Notes under the pieces: model-generated
The model's database searches: none
The model's input: only the letters and a program-made list of their open reading frames with translations
What the model was told of the DNA's origin: nothing
Made by a program: the position numbers and the translations under genes
In this document: positions 1 through 9,036 of the stretch, piece by piece
Numbering within the stretch: position 1 is the stretch's first letter
How the letters are laid out: each line of letters starts with the position of its first letter
Origin: Kiritimatiellia bacterium
Lineage (GTDB): Bacteria > Verrucomicrobiota > Kiritimatiellia > UBA8416 > YA12-FULL-48-11
Assembly: GCA_028716365.1 (NCBI GenBank)
Contig: JAQUPZ010000015.1
Span: forward strand, 19,227 to 83,226
DNA length: 64,000 nucleotides
Reading direction: 5' to 3'

Positions 1-727
1 GGACATCGACGGAACCGTCTCCGAGCTTATCGACTTTGCGAAGGATCTCCTCGACGTTTTCGCTGTTGTCGAGGATACCGCGGCCGAGAATCCGAACGCG
101 GTGGACACCGTCCCCGTGGATGCAGCCGTAGACGACGGCTCCCTCATCAATATAGACCGTCTCATCATCCTTCAAATGCAGAGTGCCGATGTGATGGACG
201 CCTGCGCCGAAATAGCGAACCCCTTTCGCGTCGGGCAAGACGCTGTAGTTCATGGGCGGGTCGATGAAGAGATGCAGCGCGTTGTGGATACCGTCAAGCT
301 CTACCGAGTAGCCGCCCGCACGAGGAAGCGTGAAGGTGATTGTGCCGTCCTTCACCGTCGGGGTGACCCTTGCCGAGAGGGGACGGACAGTGCAAACCGA
401 AAAGGGACGGACAGGAGTATATCGAAAGGTAATCGGTCCATCCCCCGCCAGACGCGCAAAATAGGCAACCTCGCGCTGGTCGATCGTACGCTGATGACCT
501 GGCCAGCGCCTGTTATAAGGATAGGCGGAGACATAGCACCGCGAGACGGGCAGCGGCAGCCCGTCTGCGGTGATGGAAAGGGGAACGGCAACCTCACCTT
601 GAGGAAGCGGATATATCCTCATTGACGTTGAGTTATGGCTTACGGCCGGGAGGGCTGAATCCGGTGCGGGTTGAGCGTGGATGGGACAACATGTAATGAA
701 CAGACACAATGCTAAAGCCCTTTTCAC
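1..727 (-). CDS. Secreted pectate-lyase-fold glycosidase (GH28/GH49-like), 5' part only
   Basis: The reading frame stays open from a GTG at 725-727 to the left edge of the window, so only about the first 242 residues are present. An AGGAGG lies six bases upstream of the GTG and decides the start. The first 20 residues (VKRALALCLFITCCPIHAQ) form a signal peptide ending in a plausible AxA-like site. Near the end of the visible part, VYIDEGAVVYG followed by RILGRGILDNS matches the first coils of right-handed beta-helix glycosidases of the polygalacturonase/dextranase type, which have a D/E-GAV...G and I.GrGilD pattern. The catalytic aspartates would lie outside the window, so activity cannot be judged. 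A copy of the 115-bp promoter-like repeat lies just upstream. Family assignment to the beta-helix fold is fairly sure; the substrate is not. Confidence 0.75.
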   Translation of the reverse strand, partial: MKRALALCLFITCCPIHAQPAPDSALPAVSHNSTSMRIYPLPQGEVAVPLSITADGLPLPVSRCYVSAYPYNRRWPGHQRTIDQREVAYFARLAGDGPITFRYTPVRPFSVCTVRPLSARVTPTVKDGTITFTLPRAGGYSVELDGIHNALHLFIDPPMNYSVLPDAKGVRYFGAGVHHIGTLHLKDDETVYIDEGAVVYGCIHGDGVHRVRILGRGILDNSENVEEILRKVDKLGDGSVDV

Positions 728-756
728 GGCCTACCTCCTGTTGATGATCTCACCAA

Positions 757-872
757 GTGGTCATAAGAAATTGCTTTTTCTGACAGTTCATGACTGAGCC
801 TCATATTCTCAATTTGTCGGAGAATTCTGTATCAGATACTCAGCAGGTGTCAACGGCTAACGGTTTCGGAGT
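757..872 (-). promoter_or_regulatory. Upstream repeat copy 1 with promoter-like core
   Basis: This is one of three long copies of the same intergenic sequence (others at 8798-8912 and 10537-10652), all pointing at a minus-strand gene. Read on the minus strand it contains TTGACA (853-848), a 16-base spacer and TACAGA (831-826), then a conserved tail GAACTGT(C/T)AGAAAAA(G/A)CAATTTCTTA. The -35 match is perfect and the -10 match is weak. It lies about 100 bases upstream of the glycosidase start. It also fills most of the 317-base gap between the two divergent genes; nothing else is seen in the rest of that gap. Confidence 0.55.
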
Positions 873-1044
873 CCAAGTTCAGCGACAGGGCTCGAACTTC
901 CTAATCCGTCAATCGATGGATGAAATTCTGGATTTTTCTGGAAACACATCTTGACGTTGACAGAAACTGATGTTTTTATCCCCACCGTAGTTACTAAACC
1001 GTCAACATGAATCATAGTTGCAGACTTTCCGAGTAGCATAAAAA

Positions 1045-3012
1045 ATGAGTCCGTTAACTTCACAGGAAAACTACGTTGTACGATGGATACTTGCTCATGC
1101 TGTGACTTTCGGGTTGGTCTTCTCGATTGTTGCGGCCGATGATCGTACCGACGCAGGTAATTGGCCCGCCTGGCGCCGTGATGGCACTGGAATTTCTGAC
1201 GAAAAGAACCTGCCCGTTAACTGGAGCGAGACCGAAAATGTCGTCTGGCGCACACCACTTCCGGGCGAAGGCAATTCGTCGCCGATCATTTGGGGCAACC
1301 GTGTCTTCGTCACCGCCGCGCTGAATGAAGGAGCAAAACGGCTGGTACTCTGCCTCGACACACAAAGCGGAAAGATTCTCTGGAAGACAGAACTTCTGCC
1401 TGACATCAAGACACTGCTCTATCCGAAGACCGGCTTTGCCGCCCCGACTCCCACGACTGACGGTCGACGCGTCTTTGCTTTTTTCGACAGTCCGGGTTTG
1501 TTGGCTCTGGACATGCAGGGAAACGTGGTTTGGAAGCGCGCGTTGGGACCGTTCAAGGCCCCGTATAACATGGGCACCTCCACAGTCCTTTACAAGGACA
1601 TGGTCATACAGTCCTGTGACCACAATGGGAATGCCTTTATCGCGGCCTTCCGGCAGAACGACGGATCGGAGTGCTGGCGTATCCCGCGTAAGTCGAGCGG
1701 CTTCGGCCACTTCGGCACCCCGATGCTGATCCAGGTCCAGGGCAAGCCGCAACTGGTGGTGAATGGAGAACTGGTTGTTGCCTATGATCCGGATACCGGC
1801 AAGGAACTCTGGTCCTGCCGCGGAATGAAGGTATGCGTGGGTCCCAGCACCGTGTTCGGGCATGGTTTAGTCTATGCCTCGTCCGGTCGAATTGGGCCGG
1901 TGATGGGTATTGATCCGAGCGGGCTAGGGGACGTGACCGAGACTCACGTACGCATGCATCTGACGACTGGCGGCCCCTATGTTCCAACGCCATTGCTTTA
2001 TCCTCACCTGATGGTGCCGGGTGACAATGGCCGGATGCTTTTCTACGGCGCCAACCATGAACTGGTTGCTGACGGCCAGGTTCGTGACCACTTCTCCTCC
2101 TCGCCGATAGGTGGCGATGGCAAAATCTACTGGTGCTCAGAGCGTGGCAAAACCTATGTGATTGATGTCGCCGCGCTGACTGCCACATCACCGACGGTCA
2201 AGGTTCTGGCCGTCAATCAGATCAAGGGAGTTTGTCTGGCCAGCCCGGCGGTCGTCGGTAGCCGTCTCTTCATTCGCACTCTCGAGGCGCTTTACTGCAT
2301 CGGGAAGGACCGCGCGCCAGTCGTTGCGCAAAAGACTCAGGCGCTGACCGGAACGTTCGCCGAATTACGCAAGCGATTCGACGACCATAAAGCCTTCTGG
2401 CAAAACGAGGTGGAGGCGCAGATCCGCCTGGAGACAGTCGAAGCGATTGCCAAACTAGACGGTCCCGAGGTCATCCCGTTCTTGTTGCATGTGGCCGTGA
2501 AGGAGCCGCACTGGGACATCTGCGAAGAGGCGGCAAAGTGCCTGGGACGCAAAGGTCCGCCGGCAATAGATGCACTGATGACACTCCTGCCCGATTCGCG
2601 TCCCTTCATCCGTACGATCGCCATCAATGAACTTGGTCGCATGAAAGTCGCCAAGGCTGTTCCCGGCATGCTCAAGGCATTGAGCGACAAGGAGCAACTT
2701 GTGCGTAGTGCCAGCCTCCAGGCACTGACTAGGATCGGCCTGACGGATACGCCCGACTTCCCCCAGATCGTCACTGTAATGATTGCAGCCTTGGCCACGA
2801 CCGAAGAACCGGTGGTCCGCCAATCGGCGCTGGAAGGACTCGCCGTGTTGGGAAGCAAGGTGACTAACCAGCGTCGCGAAGTCATCGAAGCGCTCACTGC
2901 GGTTGAGAAAGGCCCGAATCCAGGGTTGGCCCAAAAGGCCCGCCAGATGCTTTCCCCCGTCGGCATTTACGGTCGCGAGTCACATTCAGAGAAACGCGGA
3001 GCGTCTCCTTAG
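1045..3012 (+). CDS. Secreted PQQ-type beta-propeller protein with C-terminal HEAT repeats
   Basis: A 655-residue protein. Residues 13-31 are hydrophobic and end at IVAADD, consistent with a signal peptide. Residues about 40-425 carry repeated blades of the PQQ-like/BamB-like propeller kind, with recurring motifs such as LDTQSGKILWKTELL, LALDMQGNVVWKRAL and YDPDTGKELWSC. Residues about 435-640 are alpha-helical HEAT/PBS-lyase-type repeats (for example ETVEAIAKLDGPEVIPFLL and RTIAINELGRMKVAKAVPGM). Propellers of this kind often have no cofactor and act as binding platforms; HEAT repeats usually bind protein. No catalytic residues can be named. It is convergent with the gene at 3038, with only 25 bases between stops. 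A propeller-HEAT arrangement in one chain is less usual than either alone. Confidence 0.8.
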   Translation: MSPLTSQENYVVRWILAHAVTFGLVFSIVAADDRTDAGNWPAWRRDGTGISDEKNLPVNWSETENVVWRTPLPGEGNSSPIIWGNRVFVTAALNEGAKRLVLCLDTQSGKILWKTELLPDIKTLLYPKTGFAAPTPTTDGRRVFAFFDSPGLLALDMQGNVVWKRALGPFKAPYNMGTSTVLYKDMVIQSCDHNGNAFIAAFRQNDGSECWRIPRKSSGFGHFGTPMLIQVQGKPQLVVNGELVVAYDPDTGKELWSCRGMKVCVGPSTVFGHGLVYASSGRIGPVMGIDPSGLGDVTETHVRMHLTTGGPYVPTPLLYPHLMVPGDNGRMLFYGANHELVADGQVRDHFSSSPIGGDGKIYWCSERGKTYVIDVAALTATSPTVKVLAVNQIKGVCLASPAVVGSRLFIRTLEALYCIGKDRAPVVAQKTQALTGTFAELRKRFDDHKAFWQNEVEAQIRLETVEAIAKLDGPEVIPFLLHVAVKEPHWDICEEAAKCLGRKGPPAIDALMTLLPDSRPFIRTIAINELGRMKVAKAVPGMLKALSDKEQLVRSASLQALTRIGLTDTPDFPQIVTVMIAALATTEEPVVRQSALEGLAVLGSKVTNQRREVIEALTAVEKGPNPGLAQKARQMLSPVGIYGRESHSEKRGASP

Positions 3013-3037
3013 AAAACGCACTTCGTCAGCAACAATC

Positions 3038-6000
3038 TTATCTAACCACCGGAGCAATCACGCACGAGGCATGACTACGTTCGTGAAAGATCGTGTTGGT
3101 TGCTGTGACGGCGTTGGCAGGGAATTCGATGGTTAGCGGTTCGCCCGTCTGCGGCTGAGGTTCGTAGAACGGCGCGCCAGTACTTGCCACTGTTACGCGG
3201 ATGCGGTGACCCGTGTTGAAAATCTGGCTGAGTGAGCCCACGTCAAACGCGACGCGGTAGATTTTTCCAGGCTTCATCAGCACCTCTTTCTCGAAGCCCT
3301 CGCGGTACCGTGCGCGCCGTACGTAATCCACGATGAGTATGCTGCGCCCGTCGGGATAAACGTCGCTGACACGCACGATGAAATCGGTGTCCTTTGCCGT
3401 GGAGGTGATGTAAAGCTCTGCACGTACCTTGCCGGTCCATTCGACGGGCGCGGTGAGCGGTGCGGTGGTGAAGGTACGCACTTCCTTTTGTTCCTCGAAC
3501 TTCCGTGCGTCGCGCGCGCCGGGGAACGCAGTGGACGGAATCTCCATCGGCTGGCGTGGGTCACTCACGTAGCTCGTAAAGGAACTTTTTGCGGACGGTT
3601 CAGCGGTATCGAGTTTACCACCTTCATGAAGATAGTAACCGGTGTCCTGCGCGGGCACAGGCCAATCATTGGCCGTACGCCAGACATTACCGGGCGCGCC
3701 GGGTTCGCCCACGGCGCCCATGACGTAGTAGCAGACGACGGCATCCTTCTCGATACCGTTGTTCGCGCTTTTGAGGTAGTGGTCGAACCAGCGGAGCATG
3801 TGCGAGGGCGTATCGAATTGCGCGTTCTCCGGGTAAACCATCTCGCCGATCTTGTTCGACTTCGGCGATCCGCCATGGAGCCATGGGCCGATGACAAGAT
3901 ACTGTTTGCCGCATGAATTCGGTCCGCCGCGATGCTGCCGGCCGATGAAGCTCTGGATGCTGCCCTGGCTCATGAAGTCATACCAACTGCCGATGGTGAA
4001 GCAGGGCACGTTCATCCGGTCGAAGTGCAGGGAGCAGTCCTCGTCGCGCCAGTAGTCGTCGTAGGTAGGATGGCGGAACCATTCGCTCATGAGCGCGCGA
4101 TTGTCGGCGGGATTGCGCGCGACGGCATCCATTTTCTTGAAACGCTCGGGCTTGGTCGCGCCGCCGAGCCGGTAACCCTCGTGGTAAAGACTGAGGCCGG
4201 TGTCGATCATATATTGGCAGACGAGGTGCGGCGGGCACGTGACGGCGAGAAAGTTTTGCGCAAAGCCGGCCTGCGAACAGCCGAATGTGCCTACCTTGCC
4301 ATTGCTCCACGACTGCGTGGCGAACCATTCGCAGAGGTCGTAACCATCGCGCAACTCGCCCCACGCAAGCGCGCGGTAGCCGCGCCAGACGCCCTCGGAA
4401 AACTGCGAGCCGCGGAAGTTGACGCGCGCCGCGACATAGCCGTGCGAGGCAAGCGCCGCGAGTTCCTTGCGCGAGCCTGCGCTCGTACTGACGGCATAGC
4501 GCTGCTCAAACACCACCGGCCACGGTCCCTGTCCCGGCGGAAAATAAACGTAAGCCGACAGGCGTGTGCCATCGCGCATGGGAATCATGATATGTTCCTC
4601 GCGCACGCCGCCAAGGTCGAGCTTGGGCAGCGGCGTTTTGGCAGCAAGCGAGACCGGATTAGCCTTCTTCCTCTGGTCATTTATTTCCTTCTCGAGTTTT
4701 TTCCTGGCCGCGTCCTGCTGGTCTTTGCGCCAGAACGCCTCGATCTGTGCCAGTCTCATGGCTTCGCAACGCTTGATGACCGCTTCCCGGTCGAATGGCA
4801 TCGCTTTGCCGGGCGGCAACTTTGCCAATAACGTGTCCCACATTCCAAGTATCCCCAAAGCGACCGTGATCCGTTCCCGTTGCACATGCAATAACGCCAT
4901 TTTGTCTTTTGTGCAGAGAGATTCCGCCTCGTCCAAAAGCCGGTCACTATTCACAAAGAACTCTAAATCAAGATAGGGACGTTTTTTCTCTTCCAGGAAA
5001 GAGAGTTTTTCCTTCGCCGGACAAGCGTCGATCCGTTTCTGCATATAATTCAGATAATCATTCACCTTACCGGCTCCCGCGCCGTAATAGCCAGCCATGA
5101 AGGTTTTTATCAGGGGCTCGACTGGCTGCCGCGGGTTCTGCATCAGCTTCAAGCCAACCCAACGTTTCAGGGCGAAGAAACTCGATGTGTCCGAGTATTC
5201 ATTCTCTACGAAAATGACTTCAACGTTGTTGTCCAAAAGGAGTTCCATATCCGGTTTGAGGCAGTCGATGTTGATGTAGGGGGTCGGGAATTTGTCACAG
5301 TATTGAACCCAGTAGTCCCAGTAGCTGATATGCTTTGCGATCTTTGACCATGCCAGGAAGGTTTCATTGCATGAACGATTGACCGGATGGGACATCGGGC
5401 GGAAGTAGTCCGGCCGCTCTTCAAGCCTGTTCCCAAAGGTACCACTCAAATTGGGACGGGCGACCAGCTGGGCGATGCGGATGATGACGTTGTTCCGCGG
5501 CCTGACAGTCCTGGGTGGGGTGAGTGTCTGCAAATAGGCGAACGTGTCGACCAGCACCTCAGGAAACTCGTTCTTGATCCCGTCGGCGAGGAAGTTGACC
5601 AGATCGACCGTGGCACCGGCGTTGGCACCTTCCCGTTCGACCAGCGCTTTACATCCCGGACATTGGCAGGTCAGATTGTTGTCATTGGACTCGATACAGT
5701 AAATCCTCGGGGCAGGGGCCCCTGTCTTCACCGCTTTCTCCCTGTCCGCGATGATGTATTGACGCAGTTTCTCCAGCATCAGTTTCCTTACCTCCGGGTT
5801 GGTGAGACAGATTTGGCCCGGCCCGCCACTACTCACGGAGCGCACTCTCTCTCCTTTTGCATTCATGGCGAGGTATTCGGGATGCGTCTCCTGCCAGTCC
5901 TTGGAATATGCATAGAAAGTATGGCAGCCACCCGGGGAGCCGTACGTCGATCCAAAGCCATAGTCCGCACTGTGGATGGAACTGTCTTTGTTCCGCGCGC

Positions 6001-6601
6001 GGAACCGTTTCACCAATTCTGGATCGTAATACGTTATCCCATCATATATCTGACGAGTCCAGAATGCCGGTTTACCTTTGATGTCGAGTTTCTCCAGTTC
6101 GAGCGTCGGCTTCGATGGGACCATCTCCGTGAACTCGTCCAACCAGTGGCAGCCGAGCTGCTGCTCTAAAAACTCATGGACGGCATAGAGCGTGCCCCGT
6201 GGCTGTCCCCCGGTCAGAATCAGGTTGCCGTCCTGGGTTTTAACCACCCACTCCTCCTGCCCAAGAACCGCGAGGTCGACATGCCGTTTCGCATAATCGG
6301 TCCAGCCGACATGGATGGCTTTTAGTGGAGCGGTCTTTCCAGCGTCCTCCATCTCAACAGGGAATTTTGTCCCCGTCACCTTTCCCAGATACTGGCCCAG
6401 CTCCTGTGCGGCAGTTTTCTCGGCGGGGGTGGCGGTGGCGCTCTGCACGATACTATATTCGCTCTTGCCATCCCTGGCCAGCTCAAGTGCCTTGCCCTTT
6501 GCCACAGTTTCGACGAAGGTGTTGCAACCGGTGTCGAACATCGCCAGTGCGCAGCACGCCGACGATATCGCCAGGAACATTCTGAATTCTGCCATCTTCA
6601 T
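3038..6601 (-). CDS. DUF4838 / CocE-NonD (S15) hydrolase fusion
   Basis: A single 1,187-residue frame. ATG with GGAGG upstream; residues 7-25 are a hydrophobic export signal ending near a Cys (FDTGC), though the lipobox is not canonical. Residues about 40-650 resemble DUF4838 proteins: an alpha-glucuronidase-like N-terminal domain (TPAEKTAAQELGQYL, YAVHEFLEQQLGCHWL), then a TIM-barrel-like part with NDNNLTCQCPGC. From about residue 660 it is an S15/CocE-type serine hydrolase: MRDGTRLSAYVYFPPG, nucleophile GCSQAG (Ser776), Asp875 in SWYDF, His909 in GPWLHGG, then a beta-sandwich PepX-C-like end. The hydrolase half is clearly richer in GC and in CGC/GCG codons than the DUF4838 half, which suggests two genes of different origin joined. 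Substrate unknown; an ester- or amide-linked sugar would suit both halves. Confidence 0.85.
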   Translation of the reverse strand: MKMAEFRMFLAISSACCALAMFDTGCNTFVETVAKGKALELARDGKSEYSIVQSATATPAEKTAAQELGQYLGKVTGTKFPVEMEDAGKTAPLKAIHVGWTDYAKRHVDLAVLGQEEWVVKTQDGNLILTGGQPRGTLYAVHEFLEQQLGCHWLDEFTEMVPSKPTLELEKLDIKGKPAFWTRQIYDGITYYDPELVKRFRARNKDSSIHSADYGFGSTYGSPGGCHTFYAYSKDWQETHPEYLAMNAKGERVRSVSSGGPGQICLTNPEVRKLMLEKLRQYIIADREKAVKTGAPAPRIYCIESNDNNLTCQCPGCKALVEREGANAGATVDLVNFLADGIKNEFPEVLVDTFAYLQTLTPPRTVRPRNNVIIRIAQLVARPNLSGTFGNRLEERPDYFRPMSHPVNRSCNETFLAWSKIAKHISYWDYWVQYCDKFPTPYINIDCLKPDMELLLDNNVEVIFVENEYSDTSSFFALKRWVGLKLMQNPRQPVEPLIKTFMAGYYGAGAGKVNDYLNYMQKRIDACPAKEKLSFLEEKKRPYLDLEFFVNSDRLLDEAESLCTKDKMALLHVQRERITVALGILGMWDTLLAKLPPGKAMPFDREAVIKRCEAMRLAQIEAFWRKDQQDAARKKLEKEINDQRKKANPVSLAAKTPLPKLDLGGVREEHIMIPMRDGTRLSAYVYFPPGQGPWPVVFEQRYAVSTSAGSRKELAALASHGYVAARVNFRGSQFSEGVWRGYRALAWGELRDGYDLCEWFATQSWSNGKVGTFGCSQAGFAQNFLAVTCPPHLVCQYMIDTGLSLYHEGYRLGGATKPERFKKMDAVARNPADNRALMSEWFRHPTYDDYWRDEDCSLHFDRMNVPCFTIGSWYDFMSQGSIQSFIGRQHRGGPNSCGKQYLVIGPWLHGGSPKSNKIGEMVYPENAQFDTPSHMLRWFDHYLKSANNGIEKDAVVCYYVMGAVGEPGAPGNVWRTANDWPVPAQDTGYYLHEGGKLDTAEPSAKSSFTSYVSDPRQPMEIPSTAFPGARDARKFEEQKEVRTFTTAPLTAPVEWTGKVRAELYITSTAKDTDFIVRVSDVYPDGRSILIVDYVRRARYREGFEKEVLMKPGKIYRVAFDVGSLSQIFNTGHRIRVTVASTGAPFYEPQPQTGEPLTIEFPANAVTATNTIFHERSHASCVIAPVVR

Positions 6602-6640
6602 TATTTTTTCCTCCTTATTACACTCGAAACGCGGATAGGA

Positions 6641-7828
6641 TCATCTTCCGAATGGAAGGAAAACGGGTTTGATGACCGGAATCGATCCTGAAAGTGTCTG
6701 TCCTAAAACATCTTTCACGTTTTCAAATGTGCATGAATGTGTCTGAAACAGCGAGGCGTCGATCAGGCCGCGTTTGATAAGTTCAGTCGCCGCGGGAAAA
6801 TTGACCGCGGGTTCAGCGAATACGGGTCTCAGAGTAGTCTTGTTAAAGATGGCGGCATTGACGTCGAAATCGATTACGTTCCGTCCTCCGAAGCTTAAGC
6901 CCAGGAACGTTATTATTCCACCGTAGCAGATGATCCTGAACGCATCGCGCAGACTCTCCGGCGGACTTGTCACGATAACGCGTACTACTCCCTTCGGGCA
7001 GTATTTTTTGACAGCTTCTTCGATATCTTGTTTCTTTGTGATGACGATGAGATCGCATCCGAGTTTTTCAGCCAGTGCGAGTCGGGTCTTTGCGGTCACT
7101 GTGTTGTCAGAACGTCCTGAGATACCGACAAATCCAGCGCCTTTGAGTTTTGCCAGTTTTGCGGTCAGCAGTCCAATGGGTCCCGGTCCGAGTACCATCA
7201 CGCTTGCGCCGGGCTGGATGTCTGCGGTTGCGACTGCAGACAGAGCCACAGCAAGCGGTTCCGTCAGACAGGCGGAAATATGGTCCAATCCCGTATATAC
7301 ATTCAGATTTCCCTCATTGACAACAAGATATTCGCCCATGCCCGGGAAGCCGTTCAGGGTATGCATGCTCCGGCATAATTCGGGGTGTCCGCTTTTGCAG
7401 TCCGGACACGCACCGCACATGGAACAGTCTTCGACCGTGACGGTATCGCCGGGTTTCACATTTTTAACGCGTCGTCCCGTTTCAAGTACCTCGCCGGATA
7501 TTTCATGTCCCAGCGGCTGATACGCATCACTCCAGTCGCGCAGAAAGTTCAGATCGGTCCCGCAGACCCCACAGGCGCGGACTTTTATCAGGACATCGTT
7601 TTCCGACAACCCGGGAGTGTCGAGAACGCGTTTTTCAATATCGAGATATTTCCTGCCGAAAAGTGAATTTGTCTGGTGTTGATGGTTGTTGATAAGAAAT
7701 TGCTTTCTTGGGGAGCAATTCTGAAACAACGATTTCAGCGCTCTTGTCCCAGTTAATTGAAGAAACTTTAGCACAGGTATGATGAACGACAAGCAGGATT
7801 TTAGTGTTTTTACAAAATGTGGCAGCAC
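6641..7828 (-). CDS. Zinc-dependent medium-chain alcohol/sorbitol-type dehydrogenase
   Basis: The conserved part begins near residue 57 (NSLFGRKYLDIE). It has the catalytic zinc site CGVCGTD and GHEISGE, four structural-zinc cysteines in CSMCGACPDCKSGHPELC, and a Rossmann motif GPGPIG before AKLAKLKGAG. It probably oxidises a polyol or sugar alcohol with NAD(P). The start is a problem: the frame extends to a GTG at 7828, giving about 55 residues without family resemblance, and there is no ATG near the expected start. That region contains a fragment of the repeat seen upstream of neighbouring genes (7686-7710), so the native start may have been overwritten. It follows the amidohydrolase by 17 bases and is probably co-transcribed with it; the next gene starts 39 bases downstream. 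Confidence 0.8.
   Translation of the reverse strand: MLPHFVKTLKSCLSFIIPVLKFLQLTGTRALKSLFQNCSPRKQFLINNHQHQTNSLFGRKYLDIEKRVLDTPGLSENDVLIKVRACGVCGTDLNFLRDWSDAYQPLGHEISGEVLETGRRVKNVKPGDTVTVEDCSMCGACPDCKSGHPELCRSMHTLNGFPGMGEYLVVNEGNLNVYTGLDHISACLTEPLAVALSAVATADIQPGASVMVLGPGPIGLLTAKLAKLKGAGFVGISGRSDNTVTAKTRLALAEKLGCDLIVITKKQDIEEAVKKYCPKGVVRVIVTSPPESLRDAFRIICYGGIITFLGLSFGGRNVIDFDVNAAIFNKTTLRPVFAEPAVNFPAATELIKRGLIDASLFQTHSCTFENVKDVLGQTLSGSIPVIKPVFLPFGR
7686..7710 (-). repeat. Fragment of the upstream repeat inside the dehydrogenase 5' region
   Basis: GATAAGAAATTGCTTTCTT matches the gene-proximal end of the repeats at 757, 8798 and 10537. In the amidohydrolase gene the same stretch is followed by CAACACAACCATTCTGGAGC then CAGACC-ATG. 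Here the similar run CAACAACCATCAACACCAGAC continues without an ATG. No -35/-10 part is present. Confidence 0.5.
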
Positions 7829-7845
7829 CCCGATCCGCCAGCCAG

Positions 7846-8775
7846 CTACGCGAGTCCAAGAAGTCGCGCTGCGTTGTTGTAGAAGATGTCATCCCGCGTT
7901 TTGGCGTCCGCGATGCGTTCCAGCAGTTCAATCGTCTTGACGCCAATACAACCGCCTTTCCAATTAGCGCCTTTGCCGTCGTGACAGGGACAATCGCTTG
8001 CGAAAAGCAGTTTCTTGCGGTGGCGGCGGAGGAAACCTGCGGCGAATTTCTCGTCGCGCGCCAGCGAGTTGTAACCGGAACCGGCGGATAGGTCACCGTA
8101 GATATTTTCGTAATCGGCGAGCAACCGGTCCAGGAGACCACCGCGCTTCACCTTGCCTTTTGGATAAAGCGAGACATTAGGCGGCGGAACGTCGGCGCTG
8201 ATATGGCTCCACCATGATTGCGCATGGCCTATGAACTTCACGCGCGGAAATTGTTTCAACAGCGGTTCCAGATACTGCTCGATGCCCTGGTTGAAACCTT
8301 TGGGGCCGTCCTGGAAATGGAACGTACAAGGCCAGCCGTACTCGGAGATGATCTCGAGCATCCGCACGATACGCGGGTCGTTGAGCGGGATCTGTTGTTT
8401 CTGCTCACCGTAGCCACGACAACCGGCAGCAACGTAAGCGCGGATGCGCCGCTCGAAGTCATCACGCCGCAGGTCCACATGGCAGAATGGGATCACGCGT
8501 TGCGGGTATTGCCGATACGCTTCCAGCACCTCATCGGTCGTCAGAAACACACCGCCTGCGATGTCCTCCAACGGCAGCAACATGGCCTTCTCACAACCAA
8601 GTCCTTCGATATGCGCGATCGTGGCCGGCAGGTCACGGCCGGCATGCTTGATATGGAGGTGACAATCAATGATCCTCCTCGCCTTCGCCGTCGGTTTGAT
8701 ACCGAACCACGCGAATGCAGAGACGGTGCCAGTGGTCTTGAGAAATTCGCGGCGGGTGAACAATAAGTTTTTCAT
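7846..8775 (-). CDS. Tat-exported amidohydrolase (TIM-barrel metal-dependent hydrolase)
   Basis: A 309-residue protein starting with a twin-arginine signal (TRREFLK at residues 7-13, then a hydrophobic stretch). The mature part opens with DCHLHI, so His39 and His41 give the HxH metal pair of the amidohydrolase-2 family. Further ligand-type motifs are HFQDGPK, KFIGHAQSWW and, near the C-terminus, FASDCPCHDG, with the Asp expected to be the general base. Family members decarboxylate or hydrolyse cyclic substrates, including lactones; no substrate can be named here. The start has GGAG upstream, and a full copy of the promoter-like repeat lies 23 bases upstream. Confidence 0.85.
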   Translation of the reverse strand: MKNLLFTRREFLKTTGTVSAFAWFGIKPTAKARRIIDCHLHIKHAGRDLPATIAHIEGLGCEKAMLLPLEDIAGGVFLTTDEVLEAYRQYPQRVIPFCHVDLRRDDFERRIRAYVAAGCRGYGEQKQQIPLNDPRIVRMLEIISEYGWPCTFHFQDGPKGFNQGIEQYLEPLLKQFPRVKFIGHAQSWWSHISADVPPPNVSLYPKGKVKRGGLLDRLLADYENIYGDLSAGSGYNSLARDEKFAAGFLRRHRKKLLFASDCPCHDGKGANWKGGCIGVKTIELLERIADAKTRDDIFYNNAARLLGLA

Positions 8776-8797
8776 GGTCTGGCTCCAGAATGGTTGT

Positions 8798-8912
8798 GTT
8801 GATAAGAAATTGTTTTTTCTAACAGTTCATGAATGAATTTCGTATTCTCACTTTTATGGAAGATTCTGTATCAGAGACACAACAGGTGTCAACGACTAAC
8901 CGGCTGATATAA
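8798..8912 (-). promoter_or_regulatory. Upstream repeat copy 2 with promoter-like core
   Basis: Second long copy of the ~115-bp repeat, pointing at the amidohydrolase. On the minus strand TTGACA is at 8892-8887, the spacer is 16 bases and TACAGA is at 8870-8865. It is nearly identical to the copy at 10537, including the flank CAGCCGGTTAGTCG. The remaining part of the gap up to 9036 shows nothing recognisable. Confidence 0.6.
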
Positions 8913-9036
8913 ATTGATAATATCTTGCCAGACCTGCAAATTGATTTAAACTGGGTGACATTATGGATGTATGAACGACTACCCTTTAAAAAGTTACCGC
9001 TCATCCAAGATAGACCATATGAGGAGGCATTAAACC

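Noticed and set aside
857..1063. Short minus-strand frame in the first divergent gap
   Set aside because: It overlaps the promoter-like repeat and the start of the propeller gene and has no recognisable protein features.
1060..1863. Long minus-strand open frame opposite the propeller gene
   Set aside because: No domain or signal is visible, it has no ribosome-binding site, and the opposite strand has a clear propeller protein.
3932..4831. 299-codon plus-strand frame
   Set aside because: Antisense to the GC-rich S15 half of the fusion gene; high GC reduces stop codons there. The translation shows no family features.
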